Shown here piece by piece: positions 41,301 to 49,235 of a stretch of DNA of 64,000 nt. The DNA is from Duganella sp. BJB480 (GTDB taxonomy: Bacteria > Pseudomonadota > Gammaproteobacteria > Burkholderiales > Burkholderiaceae_D). The DNA lies in the NCBI GenBank assembly GCA_003416985.1, contig QVIN01000001.1:682001-746000 (forward strand), written 5' to 3'. The translations under genes and the position numbers were made by a program. Within the stretch, counting starts at the first letter, position 1. Each line of letters begins with the position of its first letter. Under the pieces are notes generated by a model, which saw nothing but the letters and a program-made list of their open reading frames with translations, made no database searches and was not told the origin of the DNA.

Positions 41301-43000
41301 AGCACCCGGCGGTCGGCCTCGGCGAAGCTGTCGGCCTGCGCGGCCGGCACGAAGTCGTAGTCGCACTTGCCGATGAACTCCTCGCCGCCGGCGCGCCCGA
41401 ACAGCTGGGCGCCGTAGCGGTTGAACATGTCGTAGCGCAGGTCGGCGGCGCGCTTGAGGAAGATCATCGCCGGCATGTTCTCCAGCACCGAACCCATCAG
41501 TTGGCGCGAGCGCCGCAGCTCCGCCTCCGTCCGCTTCAGCTCGCTGACGTCCATCAGCAGCGCGGTGATGCCGGCGATGCGGCCGTCGGTGCCGAACTGC
41601 GGGTAGTAGCTCAGCACCCAATGGCACAGCTGGTTCGGCGAGGCGGCCGGGTGGCCGGAGCGCTGCAGGCCGGTCAGCGGGCGGCCGCTGTCGAGCACGG
41701 TGCGGTAGTCGGCCAGCACGCCGCGCCGCACGGCGGCGTCCGGGATCATCTCGCCGACGTGGCGGCCCAGGTGGGCGCTGACCGGCTGGTCGTTGAGGGC
41801 GGCCAGGTAGTCGTTCAGGCGCACGAAGCGCAGCTGGCTGTCGACGTAGCTCAGGCCGACCGGCGCGGTGGCGTACAGGGTTTCAAGCTGGGCCCGGCTT
41901 TTTTCCAGCTGGGCGGTGCGCTCGGCCACCAGTTGTTCGAGCTGGGCCTGGTTGCGGCGCAGGTCGAGCTCGAGCGCGCGGAAGGCCTGGCCGACCTCGC
42001 CGGCCTCGCGGAAGGTGGCCGCGCCCAGCGTGAAGGGGCTGCCGCCGGCCAGCGCCTGGGCCGGCCCGACCAGCGCGCGCACCGAGCCGGCGATGCGGCC
42101 GCCGACCCACCAGGCCAGCGAGAAGCCGGCCAGCAGCAGCGCCGCCATGGCCAGCGAGATGGTGGTGACGGCGTTCAGCAGTTCGTGCAGCGCCTGGTCC
42201 TGCGGGGTGGCGATGGCGACGATGGCGCGGCTGACCGGCGAGCGGCTGAAGCCGAGGTAGATCGGCGTGCCGTCGGCCGCCGCCGTGGCCAGCAGGGCGT
42301 TGCCGTTGGCCTGCAGCCGGGCCCGCAACGCGGCCTCGGCCGGCGCGCCCAGCAACTGGTGCGGGGCGCCGGCCTGGGTCACGATCACGCCCTCGCTGTC
42401 GAACAGCGACATGGCCTGGTGGCGGCCGACGTTTTCGTCGCGCAGGATGTAGGCCAGGCGTTCCGGCTTGAGCAGCGCGGTCAGCGCGTAGGCCAGGCGG
42501 CGATCGACCCGCACCGGGACGTCGATCGCCAGCTGGGCGTTGGCGCCGCTGCCCACCAGCGACAGCTGCACGCGGTCGTGCGCGTACAGCGGCGCCAGGC
42601 GGCGGCGGTTGTCGGCGGCGGCCAGCGCGGCCGGCAGTGGCGCGCCGACCTGCAGCGCGATCCTGCCGGAGGCGTCGCTGAGCAGGAACTGGGCGGCCGG
42701 GAATTGCGGACCGAGCAGGGCTGCGGCCTGGCTGCGCAATGCACCCAGGTCGCCGCTTTGCAGGCTGGGCGAGCCGGCCAGCGCGCGCGCCGCGCTCTCG
42801 CCTTGCAGCAGGTCGCGGTCGATGGCGGCGGCCACCAGGCGGGCCGCCTGGCCGGTGTCCTCCATCAGCGTGTCGCGCTCGCGCTGGTAGAACTGGGCCA
42901 CCACGGCGCCGAAGCCGATCACCGTCGGCAGCGCGCACGCCAGCACCAGCAGCGCGATCTGCGAGCGGATGGATGGCAGGCGGCGTGACGGTGCTGGCAC
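38378..43000 (-). CDS. Giant hybrid sensor histidine kinase (PAS x3, HisKA, two receivers, Hpt)
   Basis: A 1540-residue membrane kinase: helix 1 at ~12-35, a ~240-residue periplasmic sensor, helix 2 at ~280-305, HAMP-like linker, three PAS domains (~385-500, 505-640, 650-770), HisKA with FLANMSHEIRTPMNAIIG (His ~785), HATPase with N/G boxes (LLNLVGNAVKF, GTGV-like RDTGVGIPAAQ, GAGLGLAICRQL), receiver 1 (Asp ~1081, LLLLDYHMPDG), receiver 2 (Asp ~1217, LVLMDVQMPVLNG), Ala/Pro-rich linker, Hpt (His ~1402, SLHRLRG) and a helical end. Phosphate probably passes to the adjacent GGDEF regulator, which starts inside its stop codon. A c-di-GMP input module of BarA/ArcB type complexity. Confidence 0.93.
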   Translation of the reverse strand: MPAPSRRLPSIRSQIALLVLACALPTVIGFGAVVAQFYQRERDTLMEDTGQAARLVAAAIDRDLLQGESAARALAGSPSLQSGDLGALRSQAAALLGPQFPAAQFLLSDASGRIALQVGAPLPAALAAADNRRRLAPLYAHDRVQLSLVGSGANAQLAIDVPVRVDRRLAYALTALLKPERLAYILRDENVGRHQAMSLFDSEGVIVTQAGAPHQLLGAPAEAALRARLQANGNALLATAAADGTPIYLGFSRSPVSRAIVAIATPQDQALHELLNAVTTISLAMAALLLAGFSLAWWVGGRIAGSVRALVGPAQALAGGSPFTLGAATFREAGEVGQAFRALELDLRRNQAQLEQLVAERTAQLEKSRAQLETLYATAPVGLSYVDSQLRFVRLNDYLAALNDQPVSAHLGRHVGEMIPDAAVRRGVLADYRTVLDSGRPLTGLQRSGHPAASPNQLCHWVLSYYPQFGTDGRIAGITALLMDVSELKRTEAELRRSRQLMGSVLENMPAMIFLKRAADLRYDMFNRYGAQLFGRAGGEEFIGKCDYDFVPAAQADSFAEADRRVLAAPPGEVAEIAEEPVTGAGGGTRYMTTRKVALRDEHGAPTHVLGISIDITERKEAKEALRATVAKLAQSEHFVRTVADNLPGMVAYWDAGQRCRFANRYFLDWHGRDSAQMLDALMPEVMGEAQYAVCAPYVQGALAGQPQAFADRLRWPSGELSHTWVNYIPDIDERGAVRGFFVLVSDVTELKEAELHLQEVNEELVLARDRAEAASRAKSEFLANMSHEIRTPMNAIIGLARLLEQAALAPREREQLDKIQLATQSLLGLVNDVLDYSRIDAGQLVLDHAGFSLERILDSVGLLVSGAAGDKGIELVYDIDPRLPAELAGDPMRLEQVLLNLVGNAVKFTERGEVVLQVRAAAGADLAGRHAILLEFRVRDTGVGIPAAQQARIFDAFSQADGSSSRQFGGAGLGLAICRQLADMMGGAISVSSEPGGGSEFLFSCPFECGAPLAAPVPPPAAAGLALLIVDDNASAREALQLACNHLGWAASCAAGADAALAMLRERRHRPYDLLLLDYHMPDGDAATVLARLRAGMALPPVLLMAPEPVAAGQAGLAEGLGVAGVLSKPVLPARLLERVAALFSGAPGAAPSAPHGPLDGQLNGLRILLVEDNEINQEVAQLMLLHAGAAVETVANGQLAVDLLCADPQRCDLVLMDVQMPVLNGYDATAAIRAAGGPLARLPIVAMTANVMEDDRRRADQAGMDAHVAKPIDVAEMIAVLTRLVPRPAAPARSTSAAMPLAAPAAARDAPRPSAPPGAMPAAAPGVVPGAMPAAGPARAPAGLLALPGVDTKAALARLGGNSDALVALFKRFEQTQGATVTEVRAQLAAGHRQQAAQSLHRLRGVAANLGATQVAGLTAEAEAILHRDHPDPAALDAALTVLDQALQGLAADARRLSVSTDSLPQGKPIAHDLPQKLAELHSLLQNNNLKALDVLRQLRPALTDADGWSALAEAVETLDFTAAQAIVADMLHRKDSA

Positions 43001-43087
43001 GTGGTGGGCCTCGGCGGTGATGCGGGTTCAGGCAGGCAGCACGATAGTAGCCGAGACTGGCCGTTTCAGAAAGCGATTTTGTCCATG

Positions 43088-44155
43088 TCAGAGCGGCTTG
43101 CCCAGGGCGTAGCTCCAGGCCAGCTCGGCCATCGGCCTGGCCATGCGGCCCGATTCCAGCGCCTGCGCGCTGGCCGCCGTGCCGTCCACGTGGCGCTTCA
43201 TGATGCCTTGCATGATGCTGGCCAGGCGGAACATGTTGAAGGCAAGGTAGAAGTTGAAGTCCTCCAGCCGGATGGTCTTGCCGGTGCGCTCGGCGTAGCG
43301 GGCGATGTACTCCTGCTGCGACGGGATGCCCAGCGCCGCCAGGTCCAGCCCGGCGATGCCGCGGAACCGGCCGGGCTCGATGTGCCAGCTCATGCAGTGG
43401 TAGGAGAAGTCGGCGAACGGATGGCCCAGCGTCGACAGCTCCCAGTCCAGCACGGCCAGGATGCGCGGCTCGGTCGGGTGGAACAGCAGGTTGTCGAGGC
43501 GGAAGTCGCCGTGCACGATGGAGGTGTCCTCGCCCGGCGGGATGTGGGCCGGCAGCCACGCGATCAGCTGGTCCATCGCCTCGATGGACTCGGTCTGCGA
43601 GGCCAGGTATTGCTTGCTCCAGCGCTCGATCTGGCGCGCGAAGTAGTTGCCCGGCTTGCCGTAGTCGGCCAGGCCGATGGCCGCGTAGTCCACCGTGTGC
43701 AGCTGGGCGATGACGCGGTTCATCTCGTCGTAGATGGCGGCGCGCTCGGCCGGCGTCATGCCGGGCAGGGCCTGGTCCCACAGCACCCGGCCCTCGACGA
43801 ATTCCATCACGTAGAAGGCGCGGCCGATCACCGACTCGTCGGTGCATAGCGCGTACTGGCGCGCGGCCGGGAAGCCGTTCTTGCTCAGGGCGTCCATCAC
43901 GCGGTACTCGCGCTCGATCGCGTGCGCGGACGGCAGCAGCTTGGCGGCCGGCGCCGGCTTGGTGCGCAGCACGTAGTGCCGGCCGCCGATGCTGAGCTTG
44001 TAGGTGGGATTGGACTGGCCGCCCTTGAACTGCTCCACGCCCAACGTGCCTTCCGGATAGCCGGCCACGTGCTGGCGCAGATAGGCGTCCAGTGCCGCCA
44101 CGTCGAACTGGTGGCGCGCCGACACCGCCTTGGTTCCAATGAATTCTTCGAACAT
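43088..44155 (-). CDS. ACAD10/APH-like phosphotransferase
   Basis: A 355-residue aminoglycoside-phosphotransferase-fold kinase. HGDFRLDNLLFHP is the catalytic loop (Asp base) and AVLDWELSTLGHP the metal-binding DxxxxG. QFKGGQSNPTYKLSI and YVLRTKP (ATP-lysine) are as in ACAD10/11 kinase domains, which phosphorylate 4-hydroxyacyl-CoAs for degradation by an adjacent acyl-CoA dehydrogenase. Its promoter carries the same palindrome as the dehydrogenase operon 9 kb away, so the two are probably co-regulated though separated by the two-component genes. Confidence 0.9.
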   Translation of the reverse strand: MFEEFIGTKAVSARHQFDVAALDAYLRQHVAGYPEGTLGVEQFKGGQSNPTYKLSIGGRHYVLRTKPAPAAKLLPSAHAIEREYRVMDALSKNGFPAARQYALCTDESVIGRAFYVMEFVEGRVLWDQALPGMTPAERAAIYDEMNRVIAQLHTVDYAAIGLADYGKPGNYFARQIERWSKQYLASQTESIEAMDQLIAWLPAHIPPGEDTSIVHGDFRLDNLLFHPTEPRILAVLDWELSTLGHPFADFSYHCMSWHIEPGRFRGIAGLDLAALGIPSQQEYIARYAERTGKTIRLEDFNFYLAFNMFRLASIMQGIMKRHVDGTAASAQALESGRMARPMAELAWSYALGKPL

Positions 44156-44201
44156 GCTGTCTCCCGCTGTTGTGAGTAGCAGCTATTCTAGTCCAATAAA
44201 A

Positions 44202-44213
44202 GTACGTGCGTGC
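44202..44213 (-). promoter_or_regulatory. Palindromic operator of the phosphotransferase gene
   Basis: Minus strand GCACG-CA-CGTAC preceded by AAAAA, matching the GNACG-NN-CGTNC palindrome before the acyl-CoA dehydrogenase operon. It overlaps the -35 position of a TAGAAT -10 box at 44185-44190. Confidence 0.5.
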
Positions 44214-44222
44214 TTTTTATTT

Positions 44223-45113
44223 TCAACTGTCGGCGGCGGCGCCACGCAGCCAGTCCAGCACCGCCTGCTGGGGCGAGGCCTCCGCCAGCGGCGCGGCCGA
44301 CAGCAGGTAGTAGCTGCTGCCGTCCGCGACGAAGCCGAGCGGCGCCGCGAGCAGGCCGGATGCCAGGTCGTAGCACACCAGGTGGCGCGGGCCGATGGCC
44401 ACGCCCAGTCCGGCCACGGCCGCCTGCAGGCTGAAGTAGAAATGTTCGAAGGACTGGCCGGCGCCGCCTTGCCTGTGCCGGATGCCGGCGGCGCGGGCCC
44501 AGTCGCGCCAGGCGTCGGGACGGCTGCGCGCGTGCAGGCGCGGGGCGTCGGGCTGCAGCGTGGGTGCGAACCACTGCGCCGCCTTGTCCGGCCGGCAGAC
44601 GGGGCCGACCTGTTCGGCGAACAGGGCGTGCGCGTGGAAGTTTTCCGGCCAGCCGAAGTCGCCGCGCCGGATGGCCAGGTCGATGCCGCCGTCGAAGGCG
44701 AACGGGCCGCCGCCGGCCACCAGCAGGAAGTCGGCGTCGGGATGGGCGGCCTGGAACGCCGGCCAGCGCGGGATCAGCCAGCGCATCAGCAGCGTCGGTT
44801 CGCACGACAGCACCAGTTGCCGCCTGGGGCCGGCGCAGGCGCGCAGTTCGCCGACCGCCTGTTCGATCACGCCGAAGCCCGATTGCACCGCGCGCGCCAG
44901 CAGCCGGCCGGCGTCGGTGAGGAAGACCCGGCGGCTGCGCCGTTCGAACAGCGGTACGCCCAGGTCGTCCTCCAGCGCGCGCACGGCGCGGCTGATGGCG
45001 CCGTGGGTCAGGTGCAGGGCCTCGGCGGCACGGCCGAAATGCTCCAGCCGGGCGGCCGCCTCGAAGCAGCGCAACGCCGTCAGCGATGGCATTCTGTGAG
45101 CTGGAGTCACCAT
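44223..45113 (-). CDS. LysR-family regulator (GcvA-like)
   Basis: A 296-residue LysR protein. MPSLTALRCFEAAARLEHFGRAAEALHLTHGAISRAV is the winged HTH start (given in two parts: LTALRCFEAAARLEHFGRAA and LHLTHGAISRAVRALE). The effector domain follows the GcvA/AmpR-like branch. It is divergent from the LysE-type exporter gene with 81 bases between, the classic ArgP/LysE layout, so it probably activates that exporter in response to its amino acid. An in-frame ATG seven codons downstream is an alternative start. Confidence 0.9.
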   Translation of the reverse strand: MVTPAHRMPSLTALRCFEAAARLEHFGRAAEALHLTHGAISRAVRALEDDLGVPLFERRSRRVFLTDAGRLLARAVQSGFGVIEQAVGELRACAGPRRQLVLSCEPTLLMRWLIPRWPAFQAAHPDADFLLVAGGGPFAFDGGIDLAIRRGDFGWPENFHAHALFAEQVGPVCRPDKAAQWFAPTLQPDAPRLHARSRPDAWRDWARAAGIRHRQGGAGQSFEHFYFSLQAAVAGLGVAIGPRHLVCYDLASGLLAAPLGFVADGSSYYLLSAAPLAEASPQQAVLDWLRGAAADS

Positions 45114-45194
45114 GATGGTCAGAATTGATCGTTATGTTGAGGCGATTGTAGCCTTTAGCATGGCCGCTGGTTCAATTCAACCGAAGGAGATGGC

Positions 45195-45800
45195 ATGACC
45201 GAAATGATAGTTGTAATCACCATTACGCTGCTCGCGGTGATCAGCCCCGGGCCGGATTTCGCCATGGTCTCGCGCAACAGCCTGATGCTGTCGCGGCGCG
45301 CCGGCGTGCTGACCGCCGTCGGCATCGGGCTGGGCGTGGTGATCCATGTGGGCTACACGCTGCTGGGCCTGGGCCTGCTGATCCGCAATTCGCTGTGGCT
45401 GTTCAACGCGATCAAGCTGGCCGGCGCGGCCTACCTGGTCTGGCTGGGCGTGCGGATGCTGCGCGCGCGGCCCGGCGCGGCGGGCCAGGGGACGGCGCCG
45501 GTGGCGTTGTCCGACCTGGCGGCGCTGCGCACCGGCTTCCTGACCAACCTGCTCAATCCCAAGACCACGGTGTTCATCGTCAGCCTGTTCATGCAGGCGG
45601 TGCGGCCGGAGACGCCGTTCGCCGTCCAGCTGGCCTATGGGGCCTATATCGTGGCGGCGCACGTGGTCTGGTTCTGCCTGGTGGCGCTGTGCTTTTCGGC
45701 CGGGACGGTGCGCGCCCGCCTGTTGCGGGCGCGGCACTGGATAGACCGCGTGTTCGGCGGCCTGCTGGTGGGGCTGGGCGCGCTGCTGGCCGCGCGCTGA
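45195..45800 (+). CDS. LysE/RhtB-family amino-acid exporter
   Basis: A 201-residue protein with six hydrophobic segments. ISPGPDFAMVSRNSLMLSRRAGVLTA (split: ISPGPDFAMVSRNS, RRAGVLTAVGIGLG) and FLTNLLNPKTTVFIVSLFMQ are the family signatures. AAGGAG lies six bases before the ATG. Exports an amino acid or related compound; divergent from a LysR regulator. Confidence 0.92.
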   Translation: MTEMIVVITITLLAVISPGPDFAMVSRNSLMLSRRAGVLTAVGIGLGVVIHVGYTLLGLGLLIRNSLWLFNAIKLAGAAYLVWLGVRMLRARPGAAGQGTAPVALSDLAALRTGFLTNLLNPKTTVFIVSLFMQAVRPETPFAVQLAYGAYIVAAHVVWFCLVALCFSAGTVRARLLRARHWIDRVFGGLLVGLGALLAAR

Positions 45801-45814
45801 GGCGCGGCGCGCGG

Positions 45815-46369
45815 TCAGAAGAACAGCGCGGTGCGCTGGATGACCGTGCCGTTGTTGGTGTAGGCGGCGGTGGCGCGCACCGAGCCGGTGTTGTATTTGC
45901 CATCGTCGAGCTTGCTGTCGACCTGTTCGGCGAACGAGTCCGGCAGGTTGTCGAGGCGGATGCCGTTGCCGCCGCGCCCGCCCACCACGTCGTTGTAGAT
46001 GTAGACCGCGCCGCCCTGCGCGCTGGTCATGAAGTCGGTGGTGCCGTTGAAGGAGCCGGTGATGAAGCCGGCCAGCGCCAGGTGCTGCGGCGCCAGCTGG
46101 TATTCGGTGATCTGGCCGTCGCCGTTGCCGTTGCCGGTGGCGCCGGGCGCGTGCGTGGTGGCCTGCGGATCGTCGCCGGGCAGGGCGTGGAACTTGTCCT
46201 GGTAGGAGTTGACCGCCGCCGACAGGGAGTTCGATTGCTGGATGATGTTCTTGACCTTGGCGCTGTCGATCAGCCCTTGTCCCTTCAGCACGCCGCCCAG
46301 CAGCAGGCCGATGATGACCAGGACAATCGCAATCTCAACCAGGGTGAAGCCGCGTTGGGCTCGCTGCAT
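45815..46369 (-). CDS. Type IV prepilin-like protein
   Basis: A 184-residue prepilin: a short basic leader, cleavage site RGFTLVEIAIVLVIIG with Glu5, then a soluble domain (YQDKFHALPGDDPQATT, GNGNGDGQITEYQLA). The calcium-loop-like Asp/Asn/Gly stretch resembles GspG-type pseudopilins. AAGGA before the ATG. Last gene of the minus-strand pilus run, 83 bases after the TPR gene, convergent with LysE. Confidence 0.87.
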   Translation of the reverse strand: MQRAQRGFTLVEIAIVLVIIGLLLGGVLKGQGLIDSAKVKNIIQQSNSLSAAVNSYQDKFHALPGDDPQATTHAPGATGNGNGDGQITEYQLAPQHLALAGFITGSFNGTTDFMTSAQGGAVYIYNDVVGGRGGNGIRLDNLPDSFAEQVDSKLDDGKYNTGSVRATAAYTNNGTVIQRTALFF

Positions 46370-46452
46370 GGGGCATCCTTTCGTAACGGTGTCGGTGGCG
46401 CAAAGACTTCGCGCTCGGTAACCATCATGATAGACGGAAAGTGCCGTCCCGC

Positions 46453-47184
46453 CTAGCGTGGTTGATGAGCTGGTTGACGGGCCGGCGGCGGCAGGTTTTG
46501 CAGCCGCCGCTCCAGGAAGCGCAGTTCGTTGGCGTCGGTGATCTGGCCGCTCGACAGCAATGCGCCGATCAGCGCGCGCGTGGCCTCGGCCTGGTCCATG
46601 TCCTCCAGCACGAACAGCTCCAGTTCGCGCGCCCAGGCCGGCACCTGCTGGCCGGTGGCGTGCAGCCGGATCGCCTGCGCGTAGCGGCGCGCCAGCGGCA
46701 GGTCGTGCAACCGGTGCTGCGCCACCACGGCCGCGTGCGCCAGCCACGGCCAGCGCCGGTCCGGGTCCTCGCCGAAGCGCTCGTAGACCAGCTCGAGCAT
46801 CTGCCGCACCCGCGCCGGATCGCCGACCGCGCCGTACACCTCGCTGGCGGCCAGCAGCGGGTACTGGCTGCGCGGATCGAGCTCCAGCACGCGCTCCAGC
46901 CACTGGCGGATGCGGCCGTAGTCGAGGTCGCGCCAGGCGATGGCGACGCCGGCCTGGTCGTCGTGGCCCTGCACGTACAACATCAGCAGCCGCGCCAGCG
47001 CCAGCGGATCGCCCAAGCTGGTCAACCGCAGCGCGGCCGGCGACGGCGCCGGCGGCAGCGCCTCGGCCCGCGCGCGCGGCGGCGGTCGGCCGGCCTGCCA
47101 GCCCAGCTGCAGGGCCAGCGCCGCCGCCAGCAGCAGGCGCACGGCCAGCGGCACCGACGACAGCGGACGGGCCGGTGTGTTCAT
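46453..47184 (-). CDS. Membrane-anchored TPR-like protein
   Basis: A 243-residue protein. A single N-terminal membrane segment (AVRLLLAAALALQLGWQAG) precedes helical repeats (WLERVLELDPRSQYPLLAASEVY, split here: WLERVLELDPRSQ and YPLLAASEVYGAV; RYAQAIRLHATGQQVPAW) of the tetratricopeptide type. Its ATG overlaps the stop of a 24-codon frame that links it to the ABC permease gene. Probably a periplasmic scaffold for the pilus or the ABC transporter; no closer call. Confidence 0.7.
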   Translation of the reverse strand: MNTPARPLSSVPLAVRLLLAAALALQLGWQAGRPPPRARAEALPPAPSPAALRLTSLGDPLALARLLMLYVQGHDDQAGVAIAWRDLDYGRIRQWLERVLELDPRSQYPLLAASEVYGAVGDPARVRQMLELVYERFGEDPDRRWPWLAHAAVVAQHRLHDLPLARRYAQAIRLHATGQQVPAWARELELFVLEDMDQAEATRALIGALLSSGQITDANELRFLERRLQNLPPPARQPAHQPR

Positions 47185-47255
47185 GGATAGTCCCGATGCA
47201 GGCCGAACGGCGCCGCCGGCGGCGCCGATGATGGCGGGCGGGCCGGCGTGTTCAC
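47181..47255 (-). CDS. 24-residue coupled micro-ORF duplicating the start of the TPR protein
   Basis: GTG start at 47255 overlaps the permease stop (GTGA), and its TGA overlaps the ATG of the TPR gene (ATGA), so the mini-frame bridges both without a gap. It begins MNTPARPPSSAPPAAP, against MNTPARPLSSVPLAVR in the TPR protein: the first ~36 bases of the TPR gene seem duplicated. It could be a relic of a start-region duplication or a coupling peptide; expression unproven. Confidence 0.45.
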   Translation of the reverse strand: MNTPARPPSSAPPAAPFGLHRDYP

Positions 47256-48016
47256 AGGTTCTTCCGGTACAGGTCGAACAGCGCGGCGACCGTCAGCAGG
47301 CCGACCGCCAGCGCGGTCTGCGCCGCCACATTGGCCAGGTCGGCCAGGCCGCCGGTGTGGTACAGCAGCCATTCGGTGCGGGTGAAGCCGTCCAGGTGCG
47401 GCAGCAGCAGGGCCAGCGCGTCGATGCCGCGCGTCAGCCAGCGCTGGCCGGCGTCGGCCTGGGCGGTGCCGGCATGGCCCAGCAGTTGCAGCGTGCCCAG
47501 CACGCGCGCCAGCAGGTAGAAGGCGCCGGCCGCCGTCAGCGCCGGCAGGGTCTGGCTCAAGGTCAGCGAGCACAGCAGGCTGAAGGCGGCCACGATCCAC
47601 AGCTCGCCCAGCAGCGAGGCGGCCCACAGCGCCGCCTGGTCGAATGGCGCGAAGGCCAGCGCCACCGCGCCGAACAGCAGCGCCGGCAGCAGCGCCAGCG
47701 CGGCGAAGCCGGCAAGCTTGCCGAGCACGTACACGGCGCGCGGCAGGGCCAGCGCCAGCAACAGCTCGGCGCCCTTGTCGGCCGCCTCGCGCGCCATGCT
47801 GCTGACCACGAAGGTGGCGACCAGGAACACCGCCGCCAGCCGCAGCACGGCCGCCAGCAGCGCCGCCTGCAACTGGCGGCTCTCGGTCAGCGCCAGCTGG
47901 CCGAGGAAGCCGCCGGCGCACACGGCCGCCGCCAGCACCAGCAACAGCAACCACAGCAGGCGGTTGCGCAGCGCCTCCAGCAGCGTGTAGCGGGCGATGA
48001 CCAGCGCGGCCGTCAT
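47252..48016 (-). CDS. ABC-2 type transporter permease
   Basis: A 254-residue protein with six membrane helices and the ABC-2 permease start (ALVIARYTLLEALRNRLLWLLLL), plus a charged helix (REAADKGAELLLALALPRAVYV) typical of ABC-2 permeases. Its ATG overlaps the prepilin stop (ATGA). No ATPase is adjacent; the likely partner is the ATPase 10.7 kb upstream at the head of the same operon. Confidence 0.85.
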   Translation of the reverse strand: MTAALVIARYTLLEALRNRLLWLLLLVLAAAVCAGGFLGQLALTESRQLQAALLAAVLRLAAVFLVATFVVSSMAREAADKGAELLLALALPRAVYVLGKLAGFAALALLPALLFGAVALAFAPFDQAALWAASLLGELWIVAAFSLLCSLTLSQTLPALTAAGAFYLLARVLGTLQLLGHAGTAQADAGQRWLTRGIDALALLLPHLDGFTRTEWLLYHTGGLADLANVAAQTALAVGLLTVAALFDLYRKNL

Positions 48017-48717
48017 GGCAGCTTCTGCGCCGCAACCATGCGGTTGTACAGGATGTTGGGCGAGAGCCAGACCACGATGTCGTCGAACGCGCCACCCGGC
48101 GCGGCGGCGGTGTCGGTGGCGTCGCGGCTGACGAACTGGGTGTCGGAGCCGGCGTTGATCTGCTCGTCGCTGTTGCCGGTGGCCGCGTTGGCGATCAGCC
48201 CGCCCAGCTCGTTGCTGGCGCCGTAGCCGTTCTTGCCGTGCGAGATGATCACCGCCGGGATGTCGTTGACGCCGGTGGCCGCCACCAGCTGGCCGGAGGC
48301 GTCGCGGGTGGCGACGGTGATGTCGCGCGGCGTGTGCAGGTTGAACAGCAGGCCGCTGTTGCTGAAGGCCGACGTGACGCTGTAGCGGAACAGATGATTC
48401 CACCCGTCGAGCTTGCCCAGGCCCAGCGTGGCCCAGGGCAGGTAGCCGCTGCGGCGGTCGCCGGCGCAGTGGTTGCCGTCGCGCGCCTCCAGGCCGTTGC
48501 TGGCCGAGATCGCCGGGCAGGGCAGGTAGCCGTTGCGGATCGCGAAGCCGATCAGCGCCTCGCGCGCGTCTTCCATCGATTTCTGGGTTTCCGCGATCTT
48601 GCGTTGCTCCAGCTGCATGCTCAACGGCGTGAGCAGGCCGCCTATCATCAGGCCGACGATGACCAGCACGATCGCGATTTCGACCAGCGTGAAGCCGGAT
48701 TGTCTGTGTTTCTTCAT
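48013..48717 (-). CDS. Prepilin-type pilin (minor pilin)
   Basis: A 234-residue prepilin with leader KKHRQS and cleavage site GFTLVEIAIVLVIVGLMIGG. The soluble part contains GYLPCPA and HCAGDRRSGYLPW, two cysteines that could form a disulfide, a feature of larger minor pilins that initiate the fibre. Sits between the MshK-like gene and the ABC permease gene, overlapping the latter. Confidence 0.87.
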   Translation of the reverse strand: MKKHRQSGFTLVEIAIVLVIVGLMIGGLLTPLSMQLEQRKIAETQKSMEDAREALIGFAIRNGYLPCPAISASNGLEARDGNHCAGDRRSGYLPWATLGLGKLDGWNHLFRYSVTSAFSNSGLLFNLHTPRDITVATRDASGQLVAATGVNDIPAVIISHGKNGYGASNELGGLIANAATGNSDEQINAGSDTQFVSRDATDTAAAPGGAFDDIVVWLSPNILYNRMVAAQKLP

Positions 48718-48749
48718 GGCGTAGGGACCGATGGATGAGGGGGCGCCGG

Positions 48750-49235
48750 CTAGCGGCCGATTTCCTGCACGCTGCCGCTGTCGGGGTCGAAGCTCTGGCC
48801 GGGTTTCATGATCAGGCGGCGGCCGGACGACAGCCGCAGCGACACCGCCGTCCCCGGCCCGGCCTTGACGCCGCCGGTCTGCGGCACCTGGTTGAGCCAG
48901 ACGGTGGTGCGCCCGCTGCTGCCGCGCAGCACGCCGCTCAGCTGGACGGCGGACGAGGCCGGTGGCGCGGGCGCGTCGGCGGTGCCGGCGGGCGGCGCCT
49001 CCGGTGGCGGCGTGGCGCCGGACGCGGCGTTGGCCACGATGTTCTGCACCGGGTCCGCCGCGCCGGGCATGGCGGGCACGGCGGCGGGGCCGGCCTCGCG
49101 CTGGCGGTCCAGCGCGCCGCGTTCGGCCGGCGTGGCGAACAGCCGGCCCAGCGCCACTTGCTGGGCTGCCGCTGGCGGGGCCGCCGCCAGCGAGGCCAGC
49201 AGCAAGGCGCGGATCAGCGGAGTTGAGGTGGTCAT
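48750..49235 (-). CDS. mshK: MshK-like pilus assembly protein
   Basis: A 161-residue exported protein (signal peptide to PPAAAQ). Low-complexity Pro/Ala middle; C-terminal ~55 residues (VQLSGVLRGSSGRTTVWLNQ, GGVKAGPG, LRLSSGRRLIMKPGQSFD) form the GspC/PilP-like homology region seen in MshK proteins, which links the inner-membrane platform to the secretin. Start chosen at the ATG that overlaps the MshJ stop. Family call from position and the homology-region pattern. Confidence 0.72.
   Translation of the reverse strand: MTTSTPLIRALLLASLAAAPPAAAQQVALGRLFATPAERGALDRQREAGPAAVPAMPGAADPVQNIVANAASGATPPPEAPPAGTADAPAPPASSAVQLSGVLRGSSGRTTVWLNQVPQTGGVKAGPGTAVSLRLSSGRRLIMKPGQSFDPDSGSVQEIGR

Noticed and set aside
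38651..42988. A continuous open frame of over 1400 codons on the plus strand, antisense to the hybrid kinase
   Set aside because: It is the mirror of GC-rich codons in the kinase gene: no domains, low-complexity Ala/Gln/His/Arg-rich product, and the minus strand has clear kinase motifs along the same length.
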